DNA of 60,000 bases, taken from the NCBI RefSeq assembly GCF_002797395.1, contig NZ_KZ454943.1, positions 2,060,114-2,120,113 of the forward strand, given 5' to 3'. Under the pieces are notes generated by a model. It searched no databases. It saw only the letters and a program-made list of their open reading frames with translations, and was not told the origin of the DNA. A program made the translations under genes and the position numbers. How positions within the stretch are numbered: the stretch's first letter is position 1; every line of letters begins with the position of its first letter. This DNA is from Bacillus solitudinis (GTDB taxonomy: Bacteria > Bacillota > Bacilli > Bacillales > Bacillaceae_D). Of this stretch, positions 9,905-22,157 are shown one piece after another.

Positions 9905-10213
9905 AGATTTGAGGAATAAATGTTAGAGAATATGATTTCCGATGAAGGGATGAGTACAGCTTATCATCTATAAAAAGGTAGCCGAGTGCTACATCAGAGA
10001 GCCGGGGAAGCTGGAAACCGGTATAGATGTGAGGTGGAAGATGGTCCTGGGAGGAATTTACCTTCGAGTGTTTAGAACATAAGGGGGCAACGTTGCTGGC
10101 GTTAACAGTCGAGGTCTTTGACTTCTAGAGCCTTTCTGCTGCGAAGCAAAAAGGGAATTTTGGGTGGTACCACGTGAGATATGCTCTCGTCCCGATGCGG
10201 ATGAGGGCTTTTT
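9905..10213 (+). promoter_or_regulatory. T-box riboswitch for methionine (metG leader)
   Basis: Leader RNA that senses uncharged tRNA-Met and permits readthrough into metG. The canonical TGGGTGGTACCACG T-box is at 10161-10174. Stem I features (GATGAGTACAG, AGAGAGCCGG) are seen near 9950-10010. A candidate methionine specifier ATG lies at 10041-10043 within GGAAGATGGTCC. The terminator stem GCTCTCGTCC/GGATGAGGGC (10183-10208) ends in TTTTT. The specifier assignment is by position and fits the downstream gene. The 5' boundary is approximate. Confidence 0.9.
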
Positions 10214-10216
10214 GTA

Positions 10217-11570
10217 TAGGCGACAACTCGTTGGCGCCGGCAGCCGAGGAACGAGGCTAAGGTAAAGGTTTTGGGATTTTGGTTTTAAATAGGCGACAAC
10301 TCGTTGGCGCCGGCAGCCGAGGAACGAGGCTAAGGTACAGGTTTTGGGATTTTGGTTTTAAATAGGCGACAACTCGTTGGCGCCGGCAGCCGAGGAACGA
10401 GGCTAAGGTACAGGTTTTGGGATTTTGGTTTTAAATAGGCGACAACTCGTTGGCGCCGGCAGCCGAGGAACGAGGCTAAGGTACAGGTTTTGGGATTTTG
10501 GTTTTAAATAGGCGACAACTCGTTGGCGCCGGCAGCCGAGGAACGAGGCTAAGGTACAGGTTTTGGGATTTTGGTTTTAAATAGGCGACAACTCGTTGGC
10601 GCCGGCAGCCGAGGAACGAGGCTAAGGTACAGGTTTTGGGATTTTGGTTTTAAATAGGCGACAACTCGTTGGCGCCGGCAGCCGAGGAACGAGGCTAAGG
10701 TACAGGTTTTGGGATTTTGGTTTTAAATAGGCGACAACTCGTTGGCGCCGGCAGCCGAGGAACGAGGCTAAGGTACAGGTTTTGGGATTTTGGTTTTAAA
10801 TAGGCGACAACTCGTTGGCGCCGGCAGCCGAGGAACGAGGCTAAGGTACAGGTTTTGGGATTTTGGTTTTAAATAGGCGACAACTCGTTGGCGCCGGCAG
10901 CCGAGGAACGAGGCTAAGGTACAGGTTTTGGGATTTTGGTTTTAAATAGGCGACAACTCGTTGGCGCCGGCAGCCGAGGAACGAGGCTAAGGTACAGGTT
11001 TTGGGATTTTGGTTTTAAATAGGCGACAACTCGTTGGCGCCGGCAGCCGAGGAACGAGGCTAAGGTACAGGTTTTGGGATTTTGGTTTTAAATAGGCGAC
11101 AACTCGTTGGCGCCGGCAGCCGAGGAACGAGGCTAAGGTACAGGTTTTGGGATTTTGGTTTTAAATAGGCGACAACTCGTTGGCGCCGGCAGCCGAGGAA
11201 CGAGGCTAAGGTACAGGTTTTGGGATTTTGGTTTTAAATAGGCGACAACTCGTTGGCGCCGGCAGCCGAGGAACGAGGCTAAGGTACAGGTTTTGGGATT
11301 TTGGTTTTAAATAGGCGACAACTCGTTGGCGCCGGCAGCCGAGGAACGAGGCTAAGGTAAAGGTTTTGGGATTTTGGTTTTAAATAGGCGACAACTCGTT
11401 GGCGCCGGCAGCCGAGGAACGAGGCTAAGGTAAAGGTTTAGGGATCTTGGTTTTAAATAGGCGACAACTCGTTGGCGCCGGCAGCCGAGGAACGAGGCTA
11501 AGGTAAAGGTTTAGGGATCTTGGTTTTGTATAGGCGACAACTCGTTGGCGCCGGCAGCCGAGGAACGAGG
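10217..11570 (+). repeat. Array of 19 tandem 73-bp repeats between the T-box and metG
   Basis: Starts recur at exactly 73-bp steps: 10217, 10290, 10363 and so on to 11531. There are 18 full units and a 40-bp final partial unit. Units 2-15 look identical. Units 1 and 16-18 differ at one to a few bases (GGTAAAGG for GGTACAGG, TTTAGGGATCTTGG in 17 and 18), as expected if the centre expanded recently. Each unit holds a hairpin (GGCGACAA/TTGGCGCC around CTCG), GGCAGCCG, then AACGAG, which is complementary to CTCGTT of the hairpin, and a T-rich tail. No spacers, no open frame of interest and no transposase are seen. The whole array would be part of the metG transcript after T-box readthrough. Confidence 0.97.
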
Positions 11571-11579
11571 TTTTAATGA

Positions 11580-13604
<2,025 letters not shown>

Positions 13605-13633
13605 AAAAGTCCAGAAAAGGTATCAGTTATATA

Positions 13634-13665
13634 GGAGGAGTCACTGATTCCTCCCTTGTTTTTCT
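13634..13665 (+). terminator. Probable terminator after metG
   Basis: GGAGGA/TCCTCC stem with a 9-base loop and a TTGTTTTT tail. The left arm resembles a ribosome site, but no gene starts after it. Confidence 0.55.
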
Positions 13666-13729
13666 AAAGAGAACATACTATATTAAAATACTATTAGCTG
13701 AAATTAAAGTAAGGAGGAGGTTATCTAAT

Positions 13730-14497
13730 ATGCTTTTTGACACACATGTTCACTTAAATGCAGATCAATTCGATGAAGATGTGACAGAAACCATTGAGCG
13801 AGCTAAAGAAAAAGGTGTAACAGAGATGGTCGTTGTCGGTTTTGATGAAAAGACGATTAATAGAGCGATGGAATTAGTAGAATCTTATTCACATCTTTAT
13901 GCGGCAATCGGATGGCACCCAGTTGACGCTATTGATATGACTGAAGAGCATTTGAGATGGATAGAAGAATTAGCGTCACATCCCAAAGTTGTTGCCTTAG
14001 GAGAAATGGGACTCGATTATCATTGGGACAAGTCCCCAAAAGAGGTCCAAAAAGAAGTGTTTCGTAAGCAAATTTACTTGGCTAAAAAAATAAATTTACC
14101 AATTATTATACATAACCGCGATGCAGACCAAGATATCGTCGACATCCTCAAAGCGGAAGGTGCAGATCAAGTTGGTGGAATTATGCATTGCTTTGGAGGA
14201 AGCCTTGAGATTGCTCGCATGTGTTTAGATTTGAATTTCCATATCTCTTTCGGTGGGCCTGTTACGTTTAAAAACGCAAAACGACCTAAGGAAGTGGTGA
14301 AAGAAATACCTTTAGAAAAGTTATTAATAGAGACGGATTGTCCTTACTTAGCGCCACATCCTTTTCGTGGAAAAAGGAATGAACCGGCCTATGTTAAATT
14401 AATTGCGGAACAGATAGCCGAATTAAGAGAAATGAATTATCAAGAGTTAGCAAACCAAACAAGGATAAATGCAAAAAAACTTTTTGGCATAACTTGA
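13730..14497 (+). CDS. yabD: TatD-family metal-dependent hydrolase
   Basis: TIM-barrel metallohydrolase of the TatD family, 255 residues. Members act as DNases, and the B. subtilis protein has been linked to D-aminoacyl-tRNA hydrolysis. Metal ligands are visible in THVHLN at the N-terminus, GEMGLDYHW near residue 92, HNRDAD, HCFGG and ETDCPYLAPHPFRGKRNEP. AAGGAGGAGG precedes the ATG. The gene sits between metG and yabE, the standard Bacillus order, and ends in a terminator. Confidence 0.93.
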   Translation: MLFDTHVHLNADQFDEDVTETIERAKEKGVTEMVVVGFDEKTINRAMELVESYSHLYAAIGWHPVDAIDMTEEHLRWIEELASHPKVVALGEMGLDYHWDKSPKEVQKEVFRKQIYLAKKINLPIIIHNRDADQDIVDILKAEGADQVGGIMHCFGGSLEIARMCLDLNFHISFGGPVTFKNAKRPKEVVKEIPLEKLLIETDCPYLAPHPFRGKRNEPAYVKLIAEQIAELREMNYQELANQTRINAKKLFGIT

Positions 14498-14498
14498 T

Positions 14499-14555
14499 AA
14501 CGAATAGTGGAGACCGTTGTCTAAGCTTGTCAAACATTTCTCTTATTCGTTTTTG
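14499..14555 (+). terminator. Terminator after yabD
   Basis: Perfect 8-bp arms AACGAATA (14499-14506) and TATTCGTT (14544-14551) enclose a 37-base loop with further GAGA/TCTC pairing, followed by TTTT. Confidence 0.6.
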
Positions 14556-14599
14556 TTCTACAAAAGAGCATGCATGCATAGATTGGACGTGTCGAGAAA

Positions 14600-14662
14600 A
14601 TTTTATTTCAATTGGCTCTAACATCATAGATAATAAGGACGTTGTAACAATTGAAATAAAAT
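14600..14662. repeat. 15-bp perfect inverted repeat upstream of the yabE promoter
   Basis: ATTTTATTTCAATTG (14600-14614) and CAATTGAAATAAAAT (14648-14662) are exact inverse complements separated by 33 bp. The right arm ends 6 bp before the yabE -35 box. It may be an operator, or a terminator for transcripts running antisense to yabE; function not known. Confidence 0.85.
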
Positions 14663-14668
14663 AAAAAG

Positions 14669-14698
14669 TTGACAAAAGGGAGGTACAGTGTTTATAAT
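14669..14698 (+). promoter_or_regulatory. Sigma-A promoter of yabE
   Basis: TTGACA (14669-14674) and TATAAT (14693-14698), both perfect, with an 18-bp spacer, 30 bp before the start codon. Confidence 0.8.
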
Positions 14699-14727
14699 TC
14701 GGTCGTTGAGAAGGAGGAATTGATGAC

Positions 14728-15960
14728 ATGGAAGCGAGCAAACGCAAACTTCTTCCAGAGAAAGCTTTTGGAAAGAGGTTAGTCATCTCCATCATAAGTC
14801 TCATTCTCTTCGTTAGCGTGATGATTTACGCTGTATACGAGACAACGAAGGCAACGGTAACCATTTCACTAAATGGGGAAGAATTCAGGGTGCAAACACA
14901 TGCATCGACAGTTGCTGAATTGATGATGGAGCAAGAATGGGAAGTAAAAGACTTTGATGCCATTGAGCCAGGACTAGAAGAGAGAATAACTGGTAATATG
15001 ACAATAGCCTGGAAGCCTGCTAAGGAAGTCTTCGTGACAATTGAGGATACGGAGCAAGCTGTTTGGACAACAGCAGATACCGTAAAACAACTAATACAAG
15101 AACTAGATATTGTTTTCACTGAACATGACAAAATTGAACCAGCACTTTCAGCAGAAATTTCTGAAGAAATGAATGTAATCTATGAATCTGCTTTTCAAGT
15201 TGAGTTAACAAGTGATGGTGAGCAACAAGAGATCTGGACAACTTCGACGACTGTCGCTGACTTTTTAGAGAGAGAGAATGTTTCATTAGGAGAACTTGAC
15301 CGCGTTGAACCAGCGCTGGATGAACAAGTGGACGAAGGAATTGACATTCGAGTGGTTCGTGTAGAAAAAGTCACCGATGTGGTGGAAGAAACCGTAGCAT
15401 TTGGTACGGTTACTCGAAAAGATAATAAGCTAGAAAACGGAAAAGAGAAAGTTATAGAAGCAGGTAAAGAAGGACGCATTAATAAGCATTATGAAGTCGT
15501 CCTTGAAGATGGCAAGGAAATTTCACGTGAATTAATTGAAAAAGAAACCATTAGTGAAAGCACGGATCGAATTGTTGCAGTTGGAACACGTCCTGCTGCT
15601 CCAACAGTTTCACGTGGTTCGAGTCCAAGTTCAAAAACTAGTGCAAGTCCGTCCTCTAAAAGTCCAAGTGGACGTTCATTTACCGTAACTGCAACTGCTT
15701 ATACGGCTAGTTGTGCTGGTTGTAGTGGGATTACAGCGACCGGTATTAATTTAAATAATAACCGTAATATGAAAGTCATTGCAGTGGATCCGAATGTGAT
15801 CCCGCTTGGGAGCCGCGTGTATGTAGAAGGCTATGGCAACGCGATAGCTGGCGATACCGGGGGAGCAATAAATGGACATAAAATTGATGTGCATGTTCCA
15901 TCTACGGCAGAAGCTCGCCGCTGGGGACGCAAGCAAGTCAAAATAACAATATTAGATTAA
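14728..15960 (+). CDS. yabE: Cell-wall G5/3D-domain protein YabE
   Basis: Secreted or membrane-anchored wall enzyme of the resuscitation-promoting-factor-like family, 410 residues. A signal or anchor helix spans about residues 22-41. Three DUF348 repeats (about 44-225) follow, each with the same STVAELLxxxxV and EPALxxxI pattern. A G5 domain lies near 212-285, then a Ser/Pro linker and the C-terminal 3D domain (about 312-410) with its aspartates in VIAVDPNVIPLG, AGDTGG and IDVHV. Relatives cleave or bind peptidoglycan. In B. subtilis yabE is controlled by an antisense RNA under extracytoplasmic sigma factors. Confidence 0.92.
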   Translation: MEASKRKLLPEKAFGKRLVISIISLILFVSVMIYAVYETTKATVTISLNGEEFRVQTHASTVAELMMEQEWEVKDFDAIEPGLEERITGNMTIAWKPAKEVFVTIEDTEQAVWTTADTVKQLIQELDIVFTEHDKIEPALSAEISEEMNVIYESAFQVELTSDGEQQEIWTTSTTVADFLERENVSLGELDRVEPALDEQVDEGIDIRVVRVEKVTDVVEETVAFGTVTRKDNKLENGKEKVIEAGKEGRINKHYEVVLEDGKEISRELIEKETISESTDRIVAVGTRPAAPTVSRGSSPSSKTSASPSSKSPSGRSFTVTATAYTASCAGCSGITATGINLNNNRNMKVIAVDPNVIPLGSRVYVEGYGNAIAGDTGGAINGHKIDVHVPSTAEARRWGRKQVKITILD

Positions 15961-15972
15961 GTTCTTCTTTTT

Positions 15973-16006
15973 GCACAGAGCTCATTTTGCTCTGTGCTTT
16001 TGTTTT
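15973..16006 (+). terminator. Terminator after yabE
   Basis: A 9-bp perfect stem GCACAGAGC/GCTCTGTGC with a 7-base loop, followed by TTTTGTTTT. Confidence 0.92.
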
Positions 16007-16056
16007 ACCCTGAATCAGGCTACAATAAAAGGACAAAGATTTGAGGAGCGAGTAAA

Positions 16057-17498
<1,442 letters not shown>

Positions 17499-17547
17499 CA
17501 CCGTTCTCCCCCTTTACACATAGGCTAAGTGAAGAGGAGGAGTGCCG

Positions 17548-18405
17548 ATGACATTTAAAGCTGGAGATATTGTGGCCCGTCTTTCCTATAAATGTGATTT
17601 GTTATTTCGTGTTGTCTCTATAATTGGGAAACACGTTGAGTTAGCTGGAGAAGATATGCGCTTATTAGCGGATGCATATATTGATGACCTCGTTAAAATA
17701 ACTGAATCTGAACAAGCAGAACGAAGAAAAAAGTCCAAGGAGAAAGAAGAGAATTCGTATTATCTATTTCGTCAAGATGCCAAGTTGCTTAAATATAGAA
17801 ATGGCTACGACGTTACGTCAGGATATTCAACAGATTCCTCTTTTTTTGAGTTGCGAGGTAGGGTATTACACATTGATGGCGATCCCCTATATTTGCAAAA
17901 ATGCACCGAACTTTATAAGCGATTAGGGGTACCTGTCTATGGTGTCCATCTTCATGAAAAGGAAATGCCAGAACAAATGGAATCTCTACTAGAAATGGTT
18001 CAGCCAGATATTGTAGTCGTAACAGGGCATGATGCTTACTTAAAGTCTAGAGGTACAGGTGAAGATATTCGAGCTTATCGCAATACAAAGTATTTCGCAG
18101 AGTGTGTACGAATTGCAAGAAAGCAAGTAATGAATCGGGATAATTTAATTATTTTTGCAGGTGCATGCCAGTCCCATTTTGAGACGCTTATTAAAGCAGG
18201 AGCAAATTTTGCTAGTTCACCTGATAGAATTAACATTCATGCTTTAGATCCTGTGTATATTGCTGCAAAAGTGAGTATGACCTCATTTATGGATAATATT
18301 GGATTATGGGATGTTCTCCGTAATACAATTACTGGGGAAAAGGGCTTAGGTGGTGTTGAAACGCGAGGAGTTATGCGTAGAGGAATGCCAATGAAAGAAG
18401 ATTAG
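17548..18405 (+). CDS. yabG: Sporulation-specific protease YabG
   Basis: Cysteine protease of family U57 that trims spore coat proteins late in sporulation (sigma-K regulon in B. subtilis). The 285 residues begin with an SH3-like FKAGDIVARLSYKCDLLFRV segment. The central region has HIDGDPLYLQKC and VVTGHDAYLKSRG, and FAGACQSHFE carries a conserved Cys/His pair. A GTG six bases upstream keeps the frame open; ATG 17548 is chosen because GAGGAGG is 7 bases away and the N-terminus then matches the family. It ends at a strong terminator. Confidence 0.93.
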   Translation: MTFKAGDIVARLSYKCDLLFRVVSIIGKHVELAGEDMRLLADAYIDDLVKITESEQAERRKKSKEKEENSYYLFRQDAKLLKYRNGYDVTSGYSTDSSFFELRGRVLHIDGDPLYLQKCTELYKRLGVPVYGVHLHEKEMPEQMESLLEMVQPDIVVVTGHDAYLKSRGTGEDIRAYRNTKYFAECVRIARKQVMNRDNLIIFAGACQSHFETLIKAGANFASSPDRINIHALDPVYIAAKVSMTSFMDNIGLWDVLRNTITGEKGLGGVETRGVMRRGMPMKED

Positions 18406-18410
18406 TGAAA

Positions 18411-18439
18411 ATGCCTGCATGATGAGCAGGCATTTTTTT
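18411..18439 (+). terminator. Terminator after yabG
   Basis: An 8-bp perfect stem ATGCCTGC/GCAGGCAT with a 7-base loop and six T residues. Confidence 0.95.
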
Positions 18440-18530
18440 GAATTTGTTGCACATATTTTCAGTTTGTTTAAGACAAACTAAGTATAGAGTCATGCAAGTA
18501 AAAAAAAATGTATAGATTTAGTCGAAATCA

Positions 18531-18600
18531 TTGACAATACTCTCGTACAGTTGATATAATTTTTAATTTATTTGACAAAAGGCGTGTTGCATGGTATCAT
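18531..18600 (+). promoter_or_regulatory. Tandem strong sigma-A promoters of veg
   Basis: P1: TTGACA (18531-18536), 18 bp, TATAAT (18555-18560). P2: TTGACA (18572-18577), 17 bp, TATCAT (18595-18600). The veg promoter of B. subtilis is a classical very strong sigma-A promoter; P2 lies at the comparable distance from the gene. Confidence 0.85.
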
Positions 18601-18628
18601 TGAACTTATAGTGAGGTGGGGTGTATTA

Positions 18629-18895
18629 ATGGGAAAAACGTTGATTGACATTAAGCGTGCATTAGATGCCAATGTTGGAAAACGGATTACAATTAAGGCA
18701 AACGGGGGGCGTCGGAAAACGATGGAACGTTCCGGGCTTCTTGAGGAAACATACCCTTCAGTGTTTATTGTCAAGCTAGATGAACAGCAAAATGCCTTTG
18801 AACGAGTATCCTACAGCTATGCTGATATTCTAACTGAAACCGTTGAACTGATGCTTTGTGACGAGGGTGAAGGTGCCCCTGTTATTGAGGCGTAG
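18629..18895 (+). CDS. veg: Veg protein, biofilm-related
   Basis: Small highly expressed protein that in B. subtilis stimulates biofilm matrix genes by antagonising the repressor SinR. The 88 residues have [20 protein letters not shown] and [17 protein letters not shown], the full conserved core. The frame continues upstream through the P2 promoter, so that longer form cannot be real. ATG 18629 follows GTGAGGTGGG and gives the family length. A terminator follows the stop. Confidence 0.96.
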   Translation: MGKTLIDIKRALDANVGKRITIKANGGRRKTMERSGLLEETYPSVFIVKLDEQQNAFERVSYSYADILTETVELMLCDEGEGAPVIEA

Positions 18896-18907
18896 CGACG
18901 ATAAGTT

Positions 18908-18945
18908 GACTTCCTTTAGATAATAGAGGAAGTCATATTTTATTT
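18908..18945 (+). terminator. Terminator after veg
   Basis: An 8-bp perfect stem GACTTCCT/AGGAAGTC with an 11-base loop and an interrupted T tract (ATATTTTATTT). Confidence 0.75.
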
Positions 18946-19002
18946 GTACTTGATTATACTAAAAAAGTCACCATTACTCGAGGACAAAGGAGTTGTTGAC
19001 CG

Positions 19003-19185
19003 ATGAGCAGAAGACGAGGAGTTATGTCAGAAGGCTTTAAGGAAGAGTTGGCGAAAGAGCTTGGTTTTTATGAAACGGTCCAAAGAGAAGGTTGGGGCGG
19101 AATCCGTGCAAAAGATGCAGGGAATATGGTCAAAAGGGCCATTGAAATAGCCGAACAACAATTAGCTAATAATCAACAGCGTTAG
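19003..19185 (+). CDS. sspF: Alpha/beta-type small acid-soluble spore protein SspF
   Basis: DNA-binding protein of the alpha/beta SASP family, made in the forespore. The 60 residues begin [20 protein letters not shown] and contain [19 protein letters not shown], the conserved DNA-contacting C-terminal part. AAAGGAG lies 13 bases before the ATG. A sigma-G promoter is expected; a CATTACT element 28 bp upstream of the start is a weak candidate -10. The gene is monocistronic between two terminators. Confidence 0.93.
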   Translation: MSRRRGVMSEGFKEELAKELGFYETVQREGWGGIRAKDAGNMVKRAIEIAEQQLANNQQR

Positions 19186-19198
19186 GGAAGTGGTGACA

Positions 19199-19231
19199 GA
19201 GCCAAGGCGATTCGCCTTGGCTCTTATTTTT
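19199..19231 (+). terminator. Terminator after sspF
   Basis: A 12-bp near-perfect stem, GAGCCAAGGCG facing CGCCTTGGCTC, with a very tight loop, followed by TTATTTTT. Confidence 0.92.
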
Positions 19232-19330
19232 GTTATAAATCGTGGTTTTTAGAATGATTTTTTACTAGCTGTGGTATGTTGAGCAAACAAGTGATAAAAT
19301 AGCGTAAGCAAACTATAGTAGGTGACAAGT

Positions 19331-20194
19331 GTGAAATGTTCAATCAAAGCACCAGCAAAAATTAATTTATCACTTGATGCGCTAAGAAAGAGAAATGATG
19401 GCTATCACGAAGTCGAAATGATTATGACTACTGTTGATTTAGCAGATCGTATCGATTTAACAGAGACAGATGATGGAAAGATTCAGGTAGATGTCTCAGA
19501 GGGTTTTGTTCCAAACGATCAGCGAAATCTTGCTTATCAGGCTGCAGATCTCTTACAAAAGCGTTTTCAAGTGAAAAAAGGTGTATTTATTTATATTACA
19601 AAGCGTATTCCCGTTGCAGCTGGCCTAGCTGGTGGCAGCAGTGATGCAGCGGCTACGTTAAAAGGTTTGAATGAGCTTTGGTCATTAGGACTAACCTTGG
19701 ACGAGCTTGCCGATTTAGGAGCGGAAATAGGATCAGATGTCTCCTTCTGTGTACATGGAGGTACAGCTCTTGCAACAGGTAGAGGTGAAATCATTCAAAA
19801 GATTGCCTCTCCTCCGCCTTGTTGGGTTATTCTAGCTAAACCGCCCCTTGGCGTGTCCACAGCAGATGTGTACAAGCGTTTAGATGTTGGTACTATTCAA
19901 CACGCTAAAACGGCTGAAATGATTAAATCCATTAAATCTCAAGACTTTCATGGGATTTGTAACAACCTTCATAATGTTCTTGAAACAGTTACTCTTGATT
20001 TATACCCAGAGGTGCGCCACATTAAAGAGCAAATGCAACGATTTGGAGCGGACGGTGTTTTGATGAGTGGGAGTGGTCCAACGGTATTCGGCTTAGTTGA
20101 AAAAGAATCAAGACTTCACCGTGTGTATAATGGACTAAGAGGATTTTGTAGTAATGTCTATGCTGTTCGGTTAATCCCTTCCAACAATACTTGA
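19331..20194 (+). CDS. ispE: 4-diphosphocytidyl-2-C-methyl-D-erythritol kinase
   Basis: GHMP kinase of the methylerythritol-phosphate isoprenoid pathway. The 287-residue protein begins [11 protein letters not shown], with the ATP-binding [15 protein letters not shown] near residue 95 and a C-terminal [11 protein letters not shown] glycine loop. A GTG at 19322 opens the same frame, but AGGTGA there acts better as the ribosome site for the GTG at 19331, which also aligns with the family start. purR follows after a 58-bp regulatory gap. Confidence 0.95.
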   Translation: MKCSIKAPAKINLSLDALRKRNDGYHEVEMIMTTVDLADRIDLTETDDGKIQVDVSEGFVPNDQRNLAYQAADLLQKRFQVKKGVFIYITKRIPVAAGLAGGSSDAAATLKGLNELWSLGLTLDELADLGAEIGSDVSFCVHGGTALATGRGEIIQKIASPPPCWVILAKPPLGVSTADVYKRLDVGTIQHAKTAEMIKSIKSQDFHGICNNLHNVLETVTLDLYPEVRHIKEQMQRFGADGVLMSGSGPTVFGLVEKESRLHRVYNGLRGFCSNVYAVRLIPSNNT

Positions 20195-20196
20195 TA

Positions 20197-20240
20197 AAAA
20201 CCGTACGAAAGTGTAATGTTAAAGGTAAATATTCGGTTTT
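20197..20240. promoter_or_regulatory. PurBox-like pair upstream of purR
   Basis: AAAACCGTACGAA (20197-20209, plus) and AAAACCGAATATT (20228-20240, read on minus) face each other with 18 bp between. The second matches the PurR site AWWWCCGAACWWT at 12 of 13 positions; the first keeps the CCG core. PurR sites work as such opposed pairs. This suggests autoregulation of purR. Confidence 0.6.
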
Positions 20241-20252
20241 GGCGGAGGTATT

Positions 20253-21086
20253 ATGAAAAAACTTAAGCGTAGTGGGCGTCTCGTTGACATGACTTACTTT
20301 TTATTGCAACATCCTCATGAAGTGATTTCACTTACGCATTTTTCAGAACGTTATCAATCGGCAAAATCCTCTATTAGCGAAGATCTTGTCATTGTCAAAG
20401 AAATCTTTGAGGACGAAGGATATGGTTCCTTACTAACTATACCAGGCGCTAGTGGTGGAGTGAAGTACATACCGAGAATTGGAAAAGAAGACGCGGAAAC
20501 ACTTGTAAAGAGCCTAATTAAAGAGCTTGCTGTGCCTGAGAGAATTTTACCTGGTGGCTACTTATATATGATGGATTTACTTGGAAATCCTCGTTTTATC
20601 CAAGAGGTAGGGCGTCTATTTGCTGCCGTCCTTGCAGATAAACGGATTGATGCGGTGATGACTGTTGCAACAAAAGGAATACCCTTAGCTTATGCAGTGG
20701 GTCAATATTTAGACGTACCAGTGAGTATTGTTAGAAGGGATCATCGTGTGACTGAGGGATCGATGGTTAGTATTAATTATGTAAGCGGATCTTCAAAGAG
20801 AATTCAGACGATGACCCTTGCGCGTCGTAGTCTCTCTCCTGGTTCACGTGTGTTTATTGTTGATGATTTTATGAAAGCCGGTGGGACAATCCGCGGAATG
20901 ATGGACTTACTCGAGGAGTTTCAAGCAGATTTAGTTGGTATTGGTGTTCTCGTTGAGTCGGTTGGAGTGGAAGAGCGTCTAATCGATGAATATATGTCGG
21001 TTACCAGATTATCTGAAGTAAATGTTCGCGAAAAGAAAATCAAAGTTGAAACGGGAAATGTGCTAAAGCAACTTTTTCCGTATTGA
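20253..21086 (+). CDS. purR: Purine operon repressor PurR
   Basis: Represses purine synthesis genes and is released by PRPP. The 277-residue protein has an N-terminal winged-helix domain (about 1-75, [16 protein letters not shown]) and a phosphoribosyltransferase-fold domain with the PRPP loop [13 protein letters not shown] near residue 200. GGCGGAGG precedes the ATG. It forms an operon with ridA, 16 bp downstream, as in B. subtilis. Confidence 0.97.
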   Translation: MKKLKRSGRLVDMTYFLLQHPHEVISLTHFSERYQSAKSSISEDLVIVKEIFEDEGYGSLLTIPGASGGVKYIPRIGKEDAETLVKSLIKELAVPERILPGGYLYMMDLLGNPRFIQEVGRLFAAVLADKRIDAVMTVATKGIPLAYAVGQYLDVPVSIVRRDHRVTEGSMVSINYVSGSSKRIQTMTLARRSLSPGSRVFIVDDFMKAGGTIRGMMDLLEEFQADLVGIGVLVESVGVEERLIDEYMSVTRLSEVNVREKKIKVETGNVLKQLFPY

Positions 21087-21102
21087 TAGGAGGAAAAGAA
21101 GA

Positions 21103-21480
21103 ATGAAAGTTGTACATACAGATCAAGCTCCTGGAGCGATTGGACCTTATTCACAAGGAATTGTTGTAAATAATATGTTCTACAGTTCTGGTCAAATTCC
21201 ATTAACTGCAGAAGGAACATTTTTAGAAGGTGATGTTCAAGAGCAAACACACCAAGTCTTCAAAAATCTTAAGGCGGTTTTAAAAGAGGCAGGAGCTTCC
21301 CTTGAAACCGTTGTAAAGGCTACGGTCTTTATTAAGGATATGAATGATTTTCCGGCGATTAATGAAGTTTATGGAGAGTATTTTAGCGAACATAAACCAG
21401 CCCGATCTTGTGTAGAGGTAGCAAGGCTACCAAAAGATGCCTTGGTGGAAATTGAAGTCATTGCACTTGTAAAGGCGTAA
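21103..21480 (+). CDS. ridA: RidA-family reactive imine deaminase
   Basis: YabJ/RidA hydrolyses reactive enamine and imine intermediates released by PLP enzymes; trimeric, cytosolic. The 125 residues include [21 protein letters not shown] and [19 protein letters not shown] with the catalytic arginine. GATAGGAGGAAAAG precedes the ATG. Co-transcription with purR is probable. Confidence 0.95.
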   Translation: MKVVHTDQAPGAIGPYSQGIVVNNMFYSSGQIPLTAEGTFLEGDVQEQTHQVFKNLKAVLKEAGASLETVVKATVFIKDMNDFPAINEVYGEYFSEHKPARSCVEVARLPKDALVEIEVIALVKA

Positions 21481-21542
21481 TAACCGGTGACGTTAGAGTG
21501 TGGTAAATTTAGCATTTGCCACACTTACATATCTTATGAGTG

Positions 21543-21564
21543 AAAGCGCTGCCAAGCGCTTTTT
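21543..21564 (+). terminator. Terminator between ridA and spoVG
   Basis: AAAGCGCT/AGCGCTTT, 8-bp perfect stem with a GCCA tetraloop, ending in a short T run. A second stem, AGTGTGGTAAA/TTTGCCACACT, lies just upstream at about 21496-21526 without a clear T tract. Confidence 0.6.
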
Positions 21565-21605
21565 AAATATTTTGAAAAAAAGTAAAAAATAATCTTTGCA
21601 AAAGA

Positions 21606-21630
21606 AGGAATTAGGTTTTTTATCGAGAAT
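21606..21630 (+). promoter_or_regulatory. Probable sigma-H promoter of spoVG
   Basis: AGGAATT (21606-21612) and GAAT (21627-21630) fit the sigma-H -35 and -10 elements with suitable spacing. spoVG is a classical sigma-H gene repressed by AbrB in B. subtilis. Confidence 0.55.
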
Positions 21631-21657
21631 TGGTATATTATGAAAAACAATCTATAG

Positions 21658-21963
<306 letters not shown>

Positions 21964-21975
21964 AAGTGTATCTGC

Positions 21976-22008
21976 GAAGTCTCACAGCATATGTGAGGCT
22001 TCTTTTTT
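21976..22008 (+). terminator. Terminator after spoVG
   Basis: GAAGTCTCACA (21976-21986) pairs with TGTGAGGCTTC (21992-22002) with one mismatch, followed by six T. Confidence 0.9.
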
Positions 22009-22057
22009 GTCGAAGTTAAAAAATGTTTTTAAGGACTCTCTCGCGTTGTTCATGAAC

Positions 22058-22085
22058 TTGACATATACTTAATTGATTGTATATG
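22058..22085 (+). promoter_or_regulatory. Probable sigma-A promoter of glmU
   Basis: TTGACA (22058-22063) followed after 16 bp by TATATG (22080-22085), about 70 bp before the glmU start. Confidence 0.55.
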
Positions 22086-22157
22086 GTATCAAGCCTTGAA
22101 AAGAAAGGCATTTTGAGATATATTCGTAAGGGAAAACGGAACACTTGGGGGGAAACC

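Noticed and set aside
9905-10213. SAM (S-box) riboswitch for metG
   Set aside because: The TGGGTGGTACCACG element and the stem I motifs are those of a T-box; no S-box core was seen.
10217-11570. CRISPR array
   Set aside because: The whole 73-bp unit repeats with no variable spacers, the unit is too long for a CRISPR repeat, and no cas gene is nearby.
18572-18628. Longer N-terminus of Veg
   Set aside because: It would begin in the -35 box of the veg P2 promoter.
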